Assembly: GCF_029227915.1 (NCBI RefSeq)
Contig: NC_079881.1
Span: 15,785,501-15,849,500 of the forward strand
Direction of reading: 5' to 3'
Source of the DNA: Hydractinia symbiolongicarpus
Lineage: Eukaryota; Cnidaria; Hydrozoa; Anthoathecata; Hydractiniidae
Length of the DNA: 64,000 nucleotides
The number at the start of each line of letters is the position of its first letter. The first letter of the stretch is position 1. The translations under genes and the position numbers were made by a program. Shown here in pieces: positions 1 to 10,440 of the stretch. Below the pieces are notes generated by a model, which was given only the letters and a program-made list of their open reading frames with translations, searched no databases and was not told the DNA's origin.

Positions 1-2830
1 AAAATTCGATAGAAAATATCTAGATGAATTGAACTATGATGGTACCACTAAACAGTATAATATAATTGAAAAACCGAATAATATCAGAATAAATGTATTG
101 GGTTATGAGGATAAACAACCATATCCAATATATATATCAAAAGAGAAATATGATGATAGTATGTCACTACTATTAATAACAGAGGATGAAAACAAGCATC
201 ATGTATTGATTGATGATTTCAACAGCTTTATGTACAATAAAACAAAACATAGGAAACGAAAACATTTGTGCATGTACTGTCTGAAATGTTTCTTAACTGA
301 AAAAATATTAACACAACATAGTGAAATCTGTATGGTAATAAATGGTAAACAAGCCATAAATATGCCAGCACCAGGTGAGAACATATTAAAATTCCAAAAT
401 TATCATAAACAGAGACACCATTTGTAATATATGCAGATTTTGAAGCCATCACTGAGAGAGTACATGGATGTGCACCAAAAAATAATAAATCATATACAGA
501 AGCATACCAGATGCATGTGGATTGTGGATGCGGTTATAAGGTGGTATGTAGATATGATGACAATTATAGCAAACCATTTAAAATATGTAAGGGTCCAGAT
601 GCCGTATACAAATTTATGAAAGAAATGCTAAAGGAAGCCAAATATTGTAAATACATTAAAAACAAACATTTTAAACAGGATATGATAATGTAAAAAACTG
701 ATATCGAAAACTTTAAAACAGCAGTTAGTTGCCACATATGTAATCAAAAATATATTGAGACAGATATCAAAGTTAAAGATCATTGCCATGTAACAGGTAG
801 ATATAGAGGATCAGTACATAATGATTGTAATTTAAGTTATAGATTAACAGACAAAGTGCCAGTAAATTTTCATAATTTGAGAGGATATGATAGCCATTTT
901 ATTATGCAACAGTAAAATCGTTAAAAAACACTCCTATAAATATAAATGGGGAGAACTCAAAGAAATGGACATCAACGCAATTCCAAACAATATGGAAAAA
1001 TATATAGCAATCATGTTGGGCAATCAGTTAAAATTTATTGATAGTTTCCAATTTATGAGTTCCAGTCTGGAGAAATTAGCAGATAACCTTCCAAAAAAAT
1101 CATTTAATTATACGAAAGAGGAATTTGGTGATAAAGGAAATTTGAACCAAAGACTAAAAAAGGTGTGTATAACTACGATTATATGGATTCATTTGAGAAA
1201 TTTAATGAGACACAATTACCATATCAAAAAGATTTTTACAGTTTACTAATTGATGAATATATCATTGATGAGCAATATAAGCATGCTAAAAGAGTTTGGA
1301 AGAAGTTTGAATTAAAAACAACAGGAGAATACCATGACCTATATCTAAAATCCGATGTATTACTATTGGAAGATATATTTGAAAACTTTAGGGGCACCTG
1401 TTTAGAATATTTTAAATTGGATCCATGCCATTATTATACATCTCTAGGATTATCTTGGGATTCTATGCTGAAAATGACAAAAGTAGAGCTTGAATTGATG
1501 ACATGACAGATGTTGACATGTTTATATTTATTGAAAAGGGATTAAGAGGTGGTGTATCATATATTGCCAACAGATATGGGATATGCCATCGAAGTATCTA
1601 ATGTATTTGGATGCTAACAATCTGTACGATTATGGAATGTCACAATATCTACCAACTGGTGGATGAAGATGGTTAAAAGAAAAGGAAATAAAAAAATGTA
1701 ATCTAGTTGATTATAAACCAGAAAGTGGTAAAGGACTAATATTAGAAATTGATTTAGAATATCCAAAGGAATTACATGATTTACATAATGATTATCCATT
1801 AGCTCCAGAGATATTATGTTATCAGACTATTGTAAAAAAATCCAAGAACAATATAATATATCATCAGTAGGTGATGTAAATAAATTAATACCAACATTAG
1901 GCAAAATAGAGAAATATGTATTACACTATCGAAATTTACAATTATATATATCAGTGGGATTAAAAATCAAAAAAAGTACATCGTGTATTAGAATTTGATC
2001 AGAGCCCATGGTTGAAAAAAATATATTGATTTCAATACTAATTAAAGAACCTATTGTAAAAATGAATTTGAATTTTTTTCTTCAAACTTTTGAATAACAG
2101 TGTATTTGGAAAAACTATGGAAAACATAAGAAAACGTGTAAATGTAGAACTTGTAACCAATAAGGACAAACTAATGAAATTAACATCCATTGAATCATCA
2201 AAAATATTCAACGAGGACATTGTGGCTGTACATAGAATTAAGGAGGCACTAACTCTCAACAGACCTGCATATGTAGGAATGTGTATTCTTGATTTATCCA
2301 AAACATTAATGTACGATTTCCACTACAATTATATAAAAAAGAAATACAAAAATAATGCAAAACTACTATTCACAGATACCGATTCCCTAACATATGAAAT
2401 TACAACAGATGATGCATATATGGATTTCTGGAATGATAAAGATAAATTTGAAAATAGTGACTACCAAGAATCATTACAATTTTATAATACATCAAATAAG
2501 AAGATTATTGGTAAAATGAAAGATGAGGCAGCAGGTGTTCCAATAGTTGAATTTGTAGGATTGAAGTCTAAGATGTATAGCTATATTAAAGATGACGACG
2601 TGTGGTAAAACTGCCAAAGGTGTTAAAAAGAACATAATCAAAAACATAATCAAACGTAAGACTATAGAAATGTATTATTTGAAAACAAACAATTATGCCA
2701 TAAAATGAAAACCATCAGAAGTCAAAATCATATGTTGGGGAGTTATGAGATAAACAAGATATCACTCAGTTGTTTTGATGACAAGAGATATATCCTAGAT
2801 GGTAAAAATAGTTATGCGTATGGACTTTAC
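1..2830 (+). pseudogene. Polinton/Maverick-type protein-primed DNA polymerase B, broken and 5'-truncated by the window edge
   Basis: Successive frames read as one family-B, protein-primed DNA polymerase of the Polinton type. Visible landmarks are a Cys/His cluster (KHLCMYCLKCF) near 265-300, exonuclease motif I (FVIYADFEA) at about 421-447, exonuclease motif II (HNLRGYDSHF) at 871-900, polymerase motif A (YLDANNLY) at about 1604-1627, the conserved NNSVFGKTMENIRKR block at 2090-2134, and motif C (FTDTDS) at 2369-2386. The reading frame changes at about 410, 890, 1160 and 1505, and there are in-frame stops (for example 691-693), so no full polymerase can be made. No capsid, integrase, ATPase or terminal repeat is seen; the rest of any element would lie left of the window. 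Inference: an old Polinton fragment in the genome. Confidence 0.85.
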
Positions 2831-3100
2831 AACATTTGAACTTTTTCTATACCATATATTAGAAACATCAGACAGTTAAACTTTTTCTATTCCATATATT
2901 GGAGAGACATCCGATGGTATACTATATTATAGACATCCAATGGTATACGTATTATTACACAGGCTGAAAATATATACTCTTGCCGACCCTTGGCAACACC
3001 ATAAACATACACTTGCAGACCCTCCCAAACAGCAAAAAATGGCACTTTACACGTAAATAGCCATACATGTATTGTATTATCTGAAAACACCATATGAGGG
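2831..3100. other. Non-coding stretch with short repeats
   Basis: No coding signal. Two near-identical segments beginning AACTTTTTCTATACCATATA and AACTTTTTCTATTCCATATA lie about 50 bp apart (near 2839 and 2879). They are followed by two copies of an ACATCC(G/A)ATGGTATAC motif. This looks like decayed repeat DNA next to the polymerase remnant. Confidence 0.4.
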
Positions 3101-3214
3101 TATGAGCACAGTTTTACTTATGACGTCATAGAGCGAAGCTGAAGGGTGTACAAGTAGTCACAGACATGGGAGTGTGAGCAAAGTTTTAGTTTACCCCCAT
3201 GTCTATAACTACTA

Positions 3215-3438
3215 GGAGTCCTAGAGTATTTAATGCTCATTTTGAGTTTGCAATCCAATTAGAGTCCGTGCTCTACCAGACAACTTCCTGCAATATCAAA
3301 CAGCCCGCACTGTGTGCCATCTCCCTAATTTTCCTCACATGGCTTGGGTTCATCTGGCCCTATGGTAACAGTCAAGGGGAATCAAACCCCAGTCTCCTGC
3401 ACCGAGTGCATGAGTAAGCTACTGCGCCTCATGATGCC
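3215..3438 (-). repeat. tRNA-derived SINE, reverse orientation
   Basis: Read on the - strand, the element starts with a tRNA-like head whose box B (GGTTTGATTCC) is at 3388-3378. It continues into a body (CCAAGCCATGTGAGG, GATGGCACAC, AGTTGTCT, TAGAGC) and ends with GAGCATTAAATACTCTAGGACTC. The same body recurs at 34853-35105 behind a different head, so this is a dispersed Pol III-type SINE family. The flank at 3165-3215 holds an inverted repeat (GACATGGG ... CCCATGTC) that is not part of the shared body. Confidence 0.75.
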
Positions 3439-4257
3439 AGGAGACTTGGCGCCTTTCTGAAATCTTATATTTCTGTTTCTTAGAAAAATAAAGTTTTAGG
3501 ATATGCTCTGATTGGTCAAAAGTGTCGATAATTGTTTAAAAAGACAAGGATTGACAAGAAAAGACAAAATGCGCCAATAATTATATTAGATTTTTGTGTA
3601 ACTGCGACCATACAACATACAACAATATTTGGGCATAAATAAAATTTTGCTTGAACACTGCATGTACAGGATACTAAACAGAATTAAAAATTACAAAGAA
3701 ACACAAAAATATCGAGATGTAAAATTCTTCCTACTGTAACTACTTTCTGCTCTGCCATATTATTTATGCTTTTTTAATTTATTCAAAAATTAGAAAACAT
3801 AGACACAAAAATTAGAAAGTGATTTGCTTTTTCAACTGTTTTTGATCGCTTTTGACCGCTATAGAAGGTTTACTAAAAACTCTCCTCTTTTTTCAAGTGT
3901 TTATAAATATCAATATAAAAATGCGAGTCTGTAAAAGGAAAAGCTGGGCTTGCCAAACTATAGCAGAATTAGCGTACAGATTTTCAAGAACCCAAAGCTA
4001 GATAAACAAAAATAAAACCACTTTTACTTTGTTGCACTATAACTGACTGAAAAAGATAAACAACAATCTTGCCATCAGATAAAAGTATAAAGTTGAAAAT
4101 GTAAACAGAAAAAAAATATATGCAGAAAGTAAAATTTAAAAGAGCTTATATTTGTTAAATATGTGCAGGTCTACAGATAGAGAGCAGGAGTTCCAATCAG
4201 TAGCAGTAACTCGCTAACTCACGGACTACCAACTCTCCAACTACCTAACTTCCTGAC
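3439..4257. other. Intergenic DNA
   Basis: AT-rich sequence without a convincing coding frame or RNA gene. The last 60 bases (about 4200-4256) carry a repetitive CTAACT/CCAACT pattern just before the TATA-like motif of the following gene. Confidence 0.5.
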
Positions 4258-4264
4258 TATAAAA
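4258..4264 (+). promoter_or_regulatory. TATA-like box upstream of the NDUFB10-like gene
   Basis: TATAAAA lies 69 bases before the start codon at 4333, at the spacing expected for a core promoter with a short 5' UTR. An alternative is that the 5' UTR is spliced, because CAG directly before the ATG could be an acceptor. This rests on the motif alone. Confidence 0.35.
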
Positions 4265-4332
4265 GTTCTCTTTTTAACATGAACATTATAACTAAACGTG
4301 AATTTGTAATTCTTGAATTTTAACATACAGCT

Positions 4333-6232
4333 ATGGCAGAAACTAGAATACCAAAACCAGCCCCAAAGTCAAGGTATGGTCCAAGCTTTGATGAAATAGA
4401 AAGAAGAGATCCGGTGCAATGGCATACTGCTCATCAAGCTTGGGTTCGTTTTTTGTTTGTCAGTTTTTTTTCCATTTTTTTCAGCAGGTATTTATAACAA
4501 ATTTTGTACCCAACACCTGTCTTCACACAAACTCAAATTAATCTATTTTACAAATCCATTACGGCATGCTGATTTTTTTAGCAAAGTTTCACCTGTATAT
4601 TAGTCATGAATAAACAGTTTCCTCCCCAATCACACTTTCTTTGTAGGGTATCTGGAACTATTCCTAGGGAACTGCTGGAGTGGTAAATCTAGTTGTGTTG
4701 TGATGTTCATCATTTTCTATTTGTTCGTTCCTACTCGTAGATTCTTCTTAAAAAATAGAAGAAATTGATTTTTGACACAAAAACTTTTTGGTTGTTTAGC
4801 TTCAAAATATTCGCATCAGATTTTGCTGCAAAATATCTTCAAAAAGTGACAAAAGTCTTCAAGCCCTAGTTTCAGAAAAACAACTATAATACAATCACGA
4901 TATAAATTGATAATTTGGGATCAGTGCAATTGGTTACTTTACACAGGATCTTTATTCAGTTTTCTATGATATATATTTTGTTAACTCGTGATTATGCATT
5001 AAACAGCTGCTTGAGTGAACATCTGGTACCTTTTTTGACCTGTGAATAAAATTATAAATTTTTTTGTTTTGTAAAACTATTTTTTATGGAATCTTTGCTT
5101 TCACTGCTAATATATTCATTGGAACCTGTGATTGATGCCCGTTTTTATGGTACAGTCTATTGCTATTTGTACCCTGTCATTTTGTCCAGGTAAAGGAAAG
5201 AGTTGTTGAACAAGAGATGGTGAAAATTTACAAAGAACGCATGTCTGAGTGCTACCAAAGAGAACAAGAGAACTTCCCACAATTGTGCAGAAAACAGATC
5301 TTAGATTATTGGAATGCTTTTCAAGCGTGGAAAAAGAAAGGTATTTTTTAGCTTTAGCTAATATTTTGAGGCTAAATAGAATAAAAGTTAATGTTTTCAT
5401 TGAAAAAACTGAAATCAGGTCAAGTAAAAAATTTGTACAGAACGAACAATAGGCAGTTTGCAGAAAACAATTCTGATAGACAGGATATCCTGCCATGTAA
5501 GAACGAGATGTTAATTTTTGTCATTTTGTGCTGTTGTGCGTCAAATCACAACTTAATCTTCAAACGTGAAGATAGTGTCCTGTTGTGCGTCAAATAACAA
5601 CTTAATCTTCAAACGTGAAGATAGTGTCCTGTTGTGCGTCAAATAACAACTTAATCTTCAAACGTGAAGATAGTGTCCTGTTGTGCGTCAAATAACAACT
5701 TAATCTTCAAACGTGAAGATAGTGTGCGTGAGTGTCTTATTCTGATTTTTGCTCCTGCAAATCTTAATGTATGCATTATCCACTATGCTTCGAAATCCAT
5801 CTTCACACATTGAGCTGTGAAGTCACTTGAACACCGCTCTTTCAGATGATATGTTATATTTTACTGAAGACAATGTTTTCAAAAACAGAAATATTTAAAT
5901 ATCTTTGCCAAGAAAAAGCAACTTTAGAACATTTTAAGGGAAGTTTTAAAAGGGGCCATTTGTTTTTCCTTTGACTTTTTTTTTTGACTCGCGAAAGTTA
6001 TTACCTTTAAGGTAGCTTTCCAATTTTTTTTTCACTGTAAATACTGCGTATCTATTCATCCTTTGTGTGGACAACGATCGTCGAAAGTTTTCGTCAATAG
6101 TGCGCTGCGGTAAGAAATCTTATTTTCTTTCTTTTAGACTGGGGCGTGACAGAGGAAGGTTCGGTGTATAGATTTAAAGTTCCTATCGAAGAATATTACA
6201 GAGAAGTGGAGGCTTTATATGATGAGAAATGA
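4333..6232 (+). CDS. NDUFB10: NADH dehydrogenase [ubiquinone] 1 beta subcomplex subunit 10-like (three exons)
   Basis: Accessory subunit of mitochondrial complex I, membrane arm. Proposed exons are 4333-4443, 5190-5340 and 6138-6232 (111+151+95 = 357 nt, 118 residues), with GT/AG borders and matching phases (0, then 1). The central part around MVKIYKERMSECYQREQENF matches the NDUFB10 signature, and Cys58 and Cys70 form the family's CX11C pair. The upstream FDEIERRDPVQWHTAHQAW segment aligns with the region that in mammals holds a second cysteine pair; here those cysteines are absent and the protein has only two. It is shorter than the mammalian protein (about 172 residues), mainly at both ends. 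Intron 2 contains four 49-bp tandem repeats. The start is the first ATG of the matching frame. The family call is from remembered motifs, without a search. Confidence 0.8.
5531..5726 (+). repeat. 49-bp tandem repeat, four copies, in intron 2 of the NDUFB10-like gene
   Basis: Units begin at 5531, 5580, 5629 and 5678 with CTGTTGTGCGTCAAAT and end with CGTGAAGATAGTGTC. The copies are almost identical, which indicates recent expansion by slippage or unequal exchange. No coding role is seen. Confidence 0.9.
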
Positions 6233-7068
6233 AATGTTTGTATATGTTCTTTAATAACAATAATATGTACAGTGAATGTGGTACTGTTTTTTCTAAACGC
6301 GCGCAAACTATATTCCGTTCTGATTCATGAGCGAGATAATGTGGCAAACCGGTGATCGTGTTTATCAGGATATCTAGAAAGTGATTTATTTTTATAACAG
6401 ATCAACTGAACTGTTTTTTATAAACAACACAAAATGAAGTTTTTAAGTTTTTACTTTTATACTTTTTGATATTGGAAATGCATAAGTAACGCGAGCCCTA
6501 AAGACTAGGTTGATCCCTGCCATTTAAGATGGATCACATTCAAAAACATAGGAAAAATTTTGGTTCTGGAATCTTCTTGGTTGATAAAATTTGGCGTTTA
6601 GATTTGATCCATTCCAAACTGAAAGTTGAAATCATTTATGGACAGGAACGAAAAATGTTTATAAAAACAAAAAAATAATTAGCAGATAGTTAAACAATTT
6701 AAAATATATTTATTCTCCTGTTCTTGTTTGTTTTGTTCTTTAGTAGAAAGTCAGCTTTATTTATGAAAAATCTAAAGCCAGTTTAGTGAAGCAAACGGCC
6801 CGCAAACTTTAGGAAACCCAAAAACCAAAAAAAGCAAGTCTAAATATTTTTAAAATATTTTTAAATCAGTTGATTTGTCCTAGTGAAATTTAATGGAGCT
6901 TTTTTATCTTGTGATTGACAACTAGGAGGAGAGCAATATAATGGAGCGCCGCATGTGCCATGAAAATAAGATCAGCATTTTTAAGTAAGGTTTAAAATTA
7001 GAGCAAACTCGTTCTCAGGGGACTTTGATATAAACGAGTAACGAGGCTGGTGCTTTTATTTTACATGT
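6233..7068. other. Intergenic DNA between convergent genes
   Basis: This stretch is the 3' flank of the NDUFB10-like gene (+) and of the sushi gene (-). No coding frame, RNA gene or clear repeat was recognised. Confidence 0.5.
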
Positions 7069-10000
7069 CTACAACTTCACCTCCACCCCATCTTGTATAT
7101 TTTTGACATCTATACTTTGATACAACATGGCATGGCAACGAGGTTCATATGTTCTTTTAAAAAGTTGAATGTTGTGTTGATAGTTTCCAAATTTTCTTGC
7201 TTGATTTTCTTTCCTAAACACGTCGATAAATCTTAGTGCCAGATCTCGTAATGCTCGTTTCACGTTTTTTATGCGATAGGATCGCTTTTATCTACCTATG
7301 TAAATACCTTGCCTTTTCTATGGAAGTACTGAGAACAGCTCCGTCCCCAAGGCTATTTTACTCCTCTGATACTCTCGATCAACGGCGCTGCGCCTATTGA
7401 CAAGTCTCGCCGTCCGATTACAACAGGAGACAACTGGCCCTTAGATCGAGACTGGAATTGGGGTGTGGCAGGCTTACAATAATGCGAAGCTTTGTCACCA
7501 GCATTGTCATAGTTGTAGAATATTCCTAGCTACATTCCAAGAAATGTTAAGTTTTAAATCTAAACACTTACAACAAACGCCACTTTACTTATGCTTCTTA
7601 TGACAAGTCTGACAAGAGAACAGAAAATCTGTTACGCAAATCAAAGCGTTCACTATGTTTTATTGTTATCCCTACTTATTTTTTACTGCACTCTCTCGCG
7701 AATAGACTTGTCGATGTTTTAGTTGTCCACACCTCTGCTTTGAAATTTTGGCCATATCCATAAGTAGAAAGAACTAAAGATACTGCGTTGGAAGTAGGAA
7801 GGAACCAGACACATTTTCCGTAAAGACAGAGTAGCAAGCTTATTCCTTAACTAAAGCGAGTTTCTGTTTACAGACTTCTGGACCTATGCTCAGAAATAGG
7901 TATATATGTTCAAAACCAAAAACATGTTTGCGTGGCAAATAGAGAAATTCCTATTACGTGCGTATGTTTTTTCTTGCTATTTTTGCCAGTATAGTTTTAA
8001 AATCACAAGTCGGATTCGTACAACTATTTTGCCAACACACAATCTGAACCATGGGAGGGGGCCTGGAGACAAGAGAGTTTGGAAAATAAATAAAAATTTA
8101 AAGAAACTTTTAACTAAGATACAATACATCTATACATTAAAAAATCTCCCTGCACGCGTGTCGTGTTCAAAAGAGATAGCTGGAAGCAATGGAGATAGAG
8201 ATCCAAAGGCTTCATTGTTTTTAATTTAATCCACTCTCCTAAAACGTGAACAAAATTTTCTCATCTTACTACAAGCCACGAAAAATATAATAAAAAAAAA
8301 AGTAAGAAAAAAAAAACATAATCTAGAAATAGCTTACCGTGCAGTCGGGCCATGGAATTGGTTTGCCTTTCGGTAAGGTTGACCACTTTCTAATATCTTT
8401 ATTGCATTTATACACAAAAGCGGTGTCGGTGCCGTGTTGAAAACCCGGATTACACTGCACCAAACACAATGAACCCCCACATCTTACAACTCCATTTCTC
8501 GGCGATGGTATTCTTGGACATTTAGAATTTTCGGGGATTCCTTGAGGTGCAGCAAGAAGCCCTTCTAAAATATTTAATTTTTATTTTTCAAGCGGTCACT
8601 TTGGAACCAGAAAGTTGAAATTACTTAGGCTGGAATTACACTATGTCTACAAACTTAGTTTGCATCTTGGAGGTTACATCAAGTATTTTTATTTATTCAT
8701 TTTTTAATAAAATTATCTTTTAGTACAGAAATAGGAAAGCTGAACAAAAAATACATTGCTTTGATTGGCTATCTGGTAATTATTCTTTTATTTTTAAATC
8801 TTTTTCGTTCCGTTCCTGTTTAAAAGAAAAATTGAAATGATTTCAACTTTTAGTATGGATCGGTCAGAACATAAATTTGTATCAACAATTAGATTTTAGA
8901 ATATTTCCTTTTGTTCCGTTCATACTTGAGTGGAGTTTCACATTAAAGCTGATGCTATTTGAATACGATGAAAGGTTTTAGATATAGCTATACAATGACG
9001 TATAAGGTGTATATAGAGGAATAAACGAGTATACAATGCTTTACCGCTTAAGCCATTGTCCGTCCTCTTTGATTTGGACAGTTCTGTTGATGACATCTGA
9101 AAGTAGTAAACGCAAAACAATTATGTTAGCATGGAGCAGCTACATATGCCACTAACAATGACACTAAGGATTCTTATGATTGTTTTTTTTGTTGTTTTTA
9201 TTTTCTTAACTTCGAGTGGACGAGATGACAAAAGCATGCAGGGTAGGGTTCAATTTTTGAAAGATGGCGTGTACCTACCAACCTCGTCCCCAGGGTCTTG
9301 TGGCCCCTGAGCCGTTGCCGCTATCAACTTCATGGACAGGACAAAATGCCTTGGGAACGAGGTTGGGTACCTACTTTAGATCTGAAGTGCCTAACAAAAA
9401 TACATATAACAGTATACCTAAAAATTACAAATATACCTTGCAATTAGGCCATGGAATAGGTTTTCCTTTTGGTATGGTTGACCATTCTCCGATTTCACCG
9501 CTGCAGTTATACACAAAGGCATGATCGATATCATGTTTAAAACCTGGGTTACACTGCACTAAGCATAACGAGCCTCCACATTTTACGACGCCATTTCTCG
9601 GTGACGGTATTCTTGGACATTTAAAAGATTTTGGAATTCCAGAAGGTAAATTTGGTAGATCTCCTATAAAATTTTTATTAAGTACATTAGCTTCCCAAGT
9701 ACTGTAAAATGATAGGTCGAGTGGGACTTGCATCAATTGTTCTATCGAATGCGCTATCGCCGGTTAAGCAATTACCTGACGAGCGAGATTAGACTTAATT
9801 TCAATAGGAAGTAGTATACACAGTAAAGAGAGAAGCCTTTATTCTCCTACAAGCTAGGTTCTTAGAAAAATAAGAATGTGTAACAAAAACATACCGCCCA
9901 AGTTATAGTTCATTCTCTTTATTTCGTGGAAATTTTTGACGTCTCGATTTAAAATTCTCGTCGCAGCTTCAATCTCATTCGCAAGTTCTTTCAAAGTATA

Positions 10001-10072
10001 TCCTACAGCACAATATTGCAGCAGAAAAAATAAACACACACCTACGAACACGTCAACAGGTTTACTATACAT
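7069..10072 (-). CDS. Secreted protein with two sushi/CCP-like domains (paralog A, five proposed exons)
   Basis: Exons on the - strand: 10072-9895 (ATG, signal peptide with core VFVGVCLFFLLQYCAVG, then a helical segment), 9663-9437 (sushi 1), 9096-9045, 8564-8338 (sushi 2) and, less surely, 7284-7069 with the stop. Lengths are 178, 227, 52, 227 and 216 nt; the phases (0-1, 1-0, 0-1, 1-0, 0) join without conflict and sum to 900 nt (299 residues). Each sushi exon reads CPRIPSPRNGVV.CGGSLC ... GEW/RKW ... PIPWP.C, with six cysteines rather than the usual four. The 52-nt exon resembles the tail of exon 1 (KRTDNG against KRMNYN), so an exon pair was duplicated. The last exon is basic, has a poor pyrimidine tract and is joined on phase only. 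Likely an extracellular binding or innate-recognition protein; the exact function is unknown. Confidence 0.65.
9278..9366. mobile_element. 89-bp MITE with 7-bp target duplication
   Basis: The terminal inverted repeats CCAACCTCGTCCCCAGGG (left) and the complement of CCTTGGGAACGAGGTTGG (right) are flanked by GTACCTA on both sides (9271-9277 and 9367-9373). The next base also matches if the left end is moved by one, so the duplication may be 8 bp as in hAT elements. It sits in the intron between sushi exon 1 and the 52-nt exon. A related half-site occurs near 35368-35384. Confidence 0.7.
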
Positions 10073-10440
10073 CTTTGTTAAGTTTGTTATTGTCTTACTT
10101 CAGTTGTTGAAAATATGTGCTTCTTTACAATTTCTTTTCTCTTTTATGCAGCGTTCAACTGTTCCAACTGGTTAAAATGGTAAACATTGCAAATTGCTTG
10201 GAAAATCCCCAACAGGAAATTCTTTCCACACGAAACAAGCAAAAATATAGCTTATCTTTTCTTTCAAAGAAGATGTATTATTTTTTCTTTATATGCTCTT
10301 GTCTACCATTTTTAAAAGCGACGCATGAGCGACGTGAAAGAGATCGTAATCACAACCGATAGTTACTAACGGCAAATTGCGTATTTTAAGATGTACGTCG
10401 TTAACAGATAAAAATAATGAAACTGATCTCCTGCTAGGAA
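10073..10440 (-). repeat. Duplicated 5' flank of sushi gene A (promoter-side block)
   Basis: Directly upstream of the start codon at 10072. It is similar to 14507-14930 upstream of paralog B: shared strings include CCAACTGGTTAA(A/G)ATGG, ACCGATAGTT and CTAACGGC. So the gene pair was duplicated together with several hundred bases of upstream DNA, which probably includes the promoter. The start site cannot be placed from sequence alone. Confidence 0.65.

Noticed and set aside
8938-9120. Independent small gene starting at the ATG near 9096
   Set aside because: The ATG coincides with the first base after an acceptor, and the 52-nt exon joins the sushi exons on both sides in phase, so it is better read as an internal exon.
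9264-9524. Open frame on the + strand near the sushi exons
   Set aside because: It is the antisense of a sushi exon joined to the 89-bp MITE.
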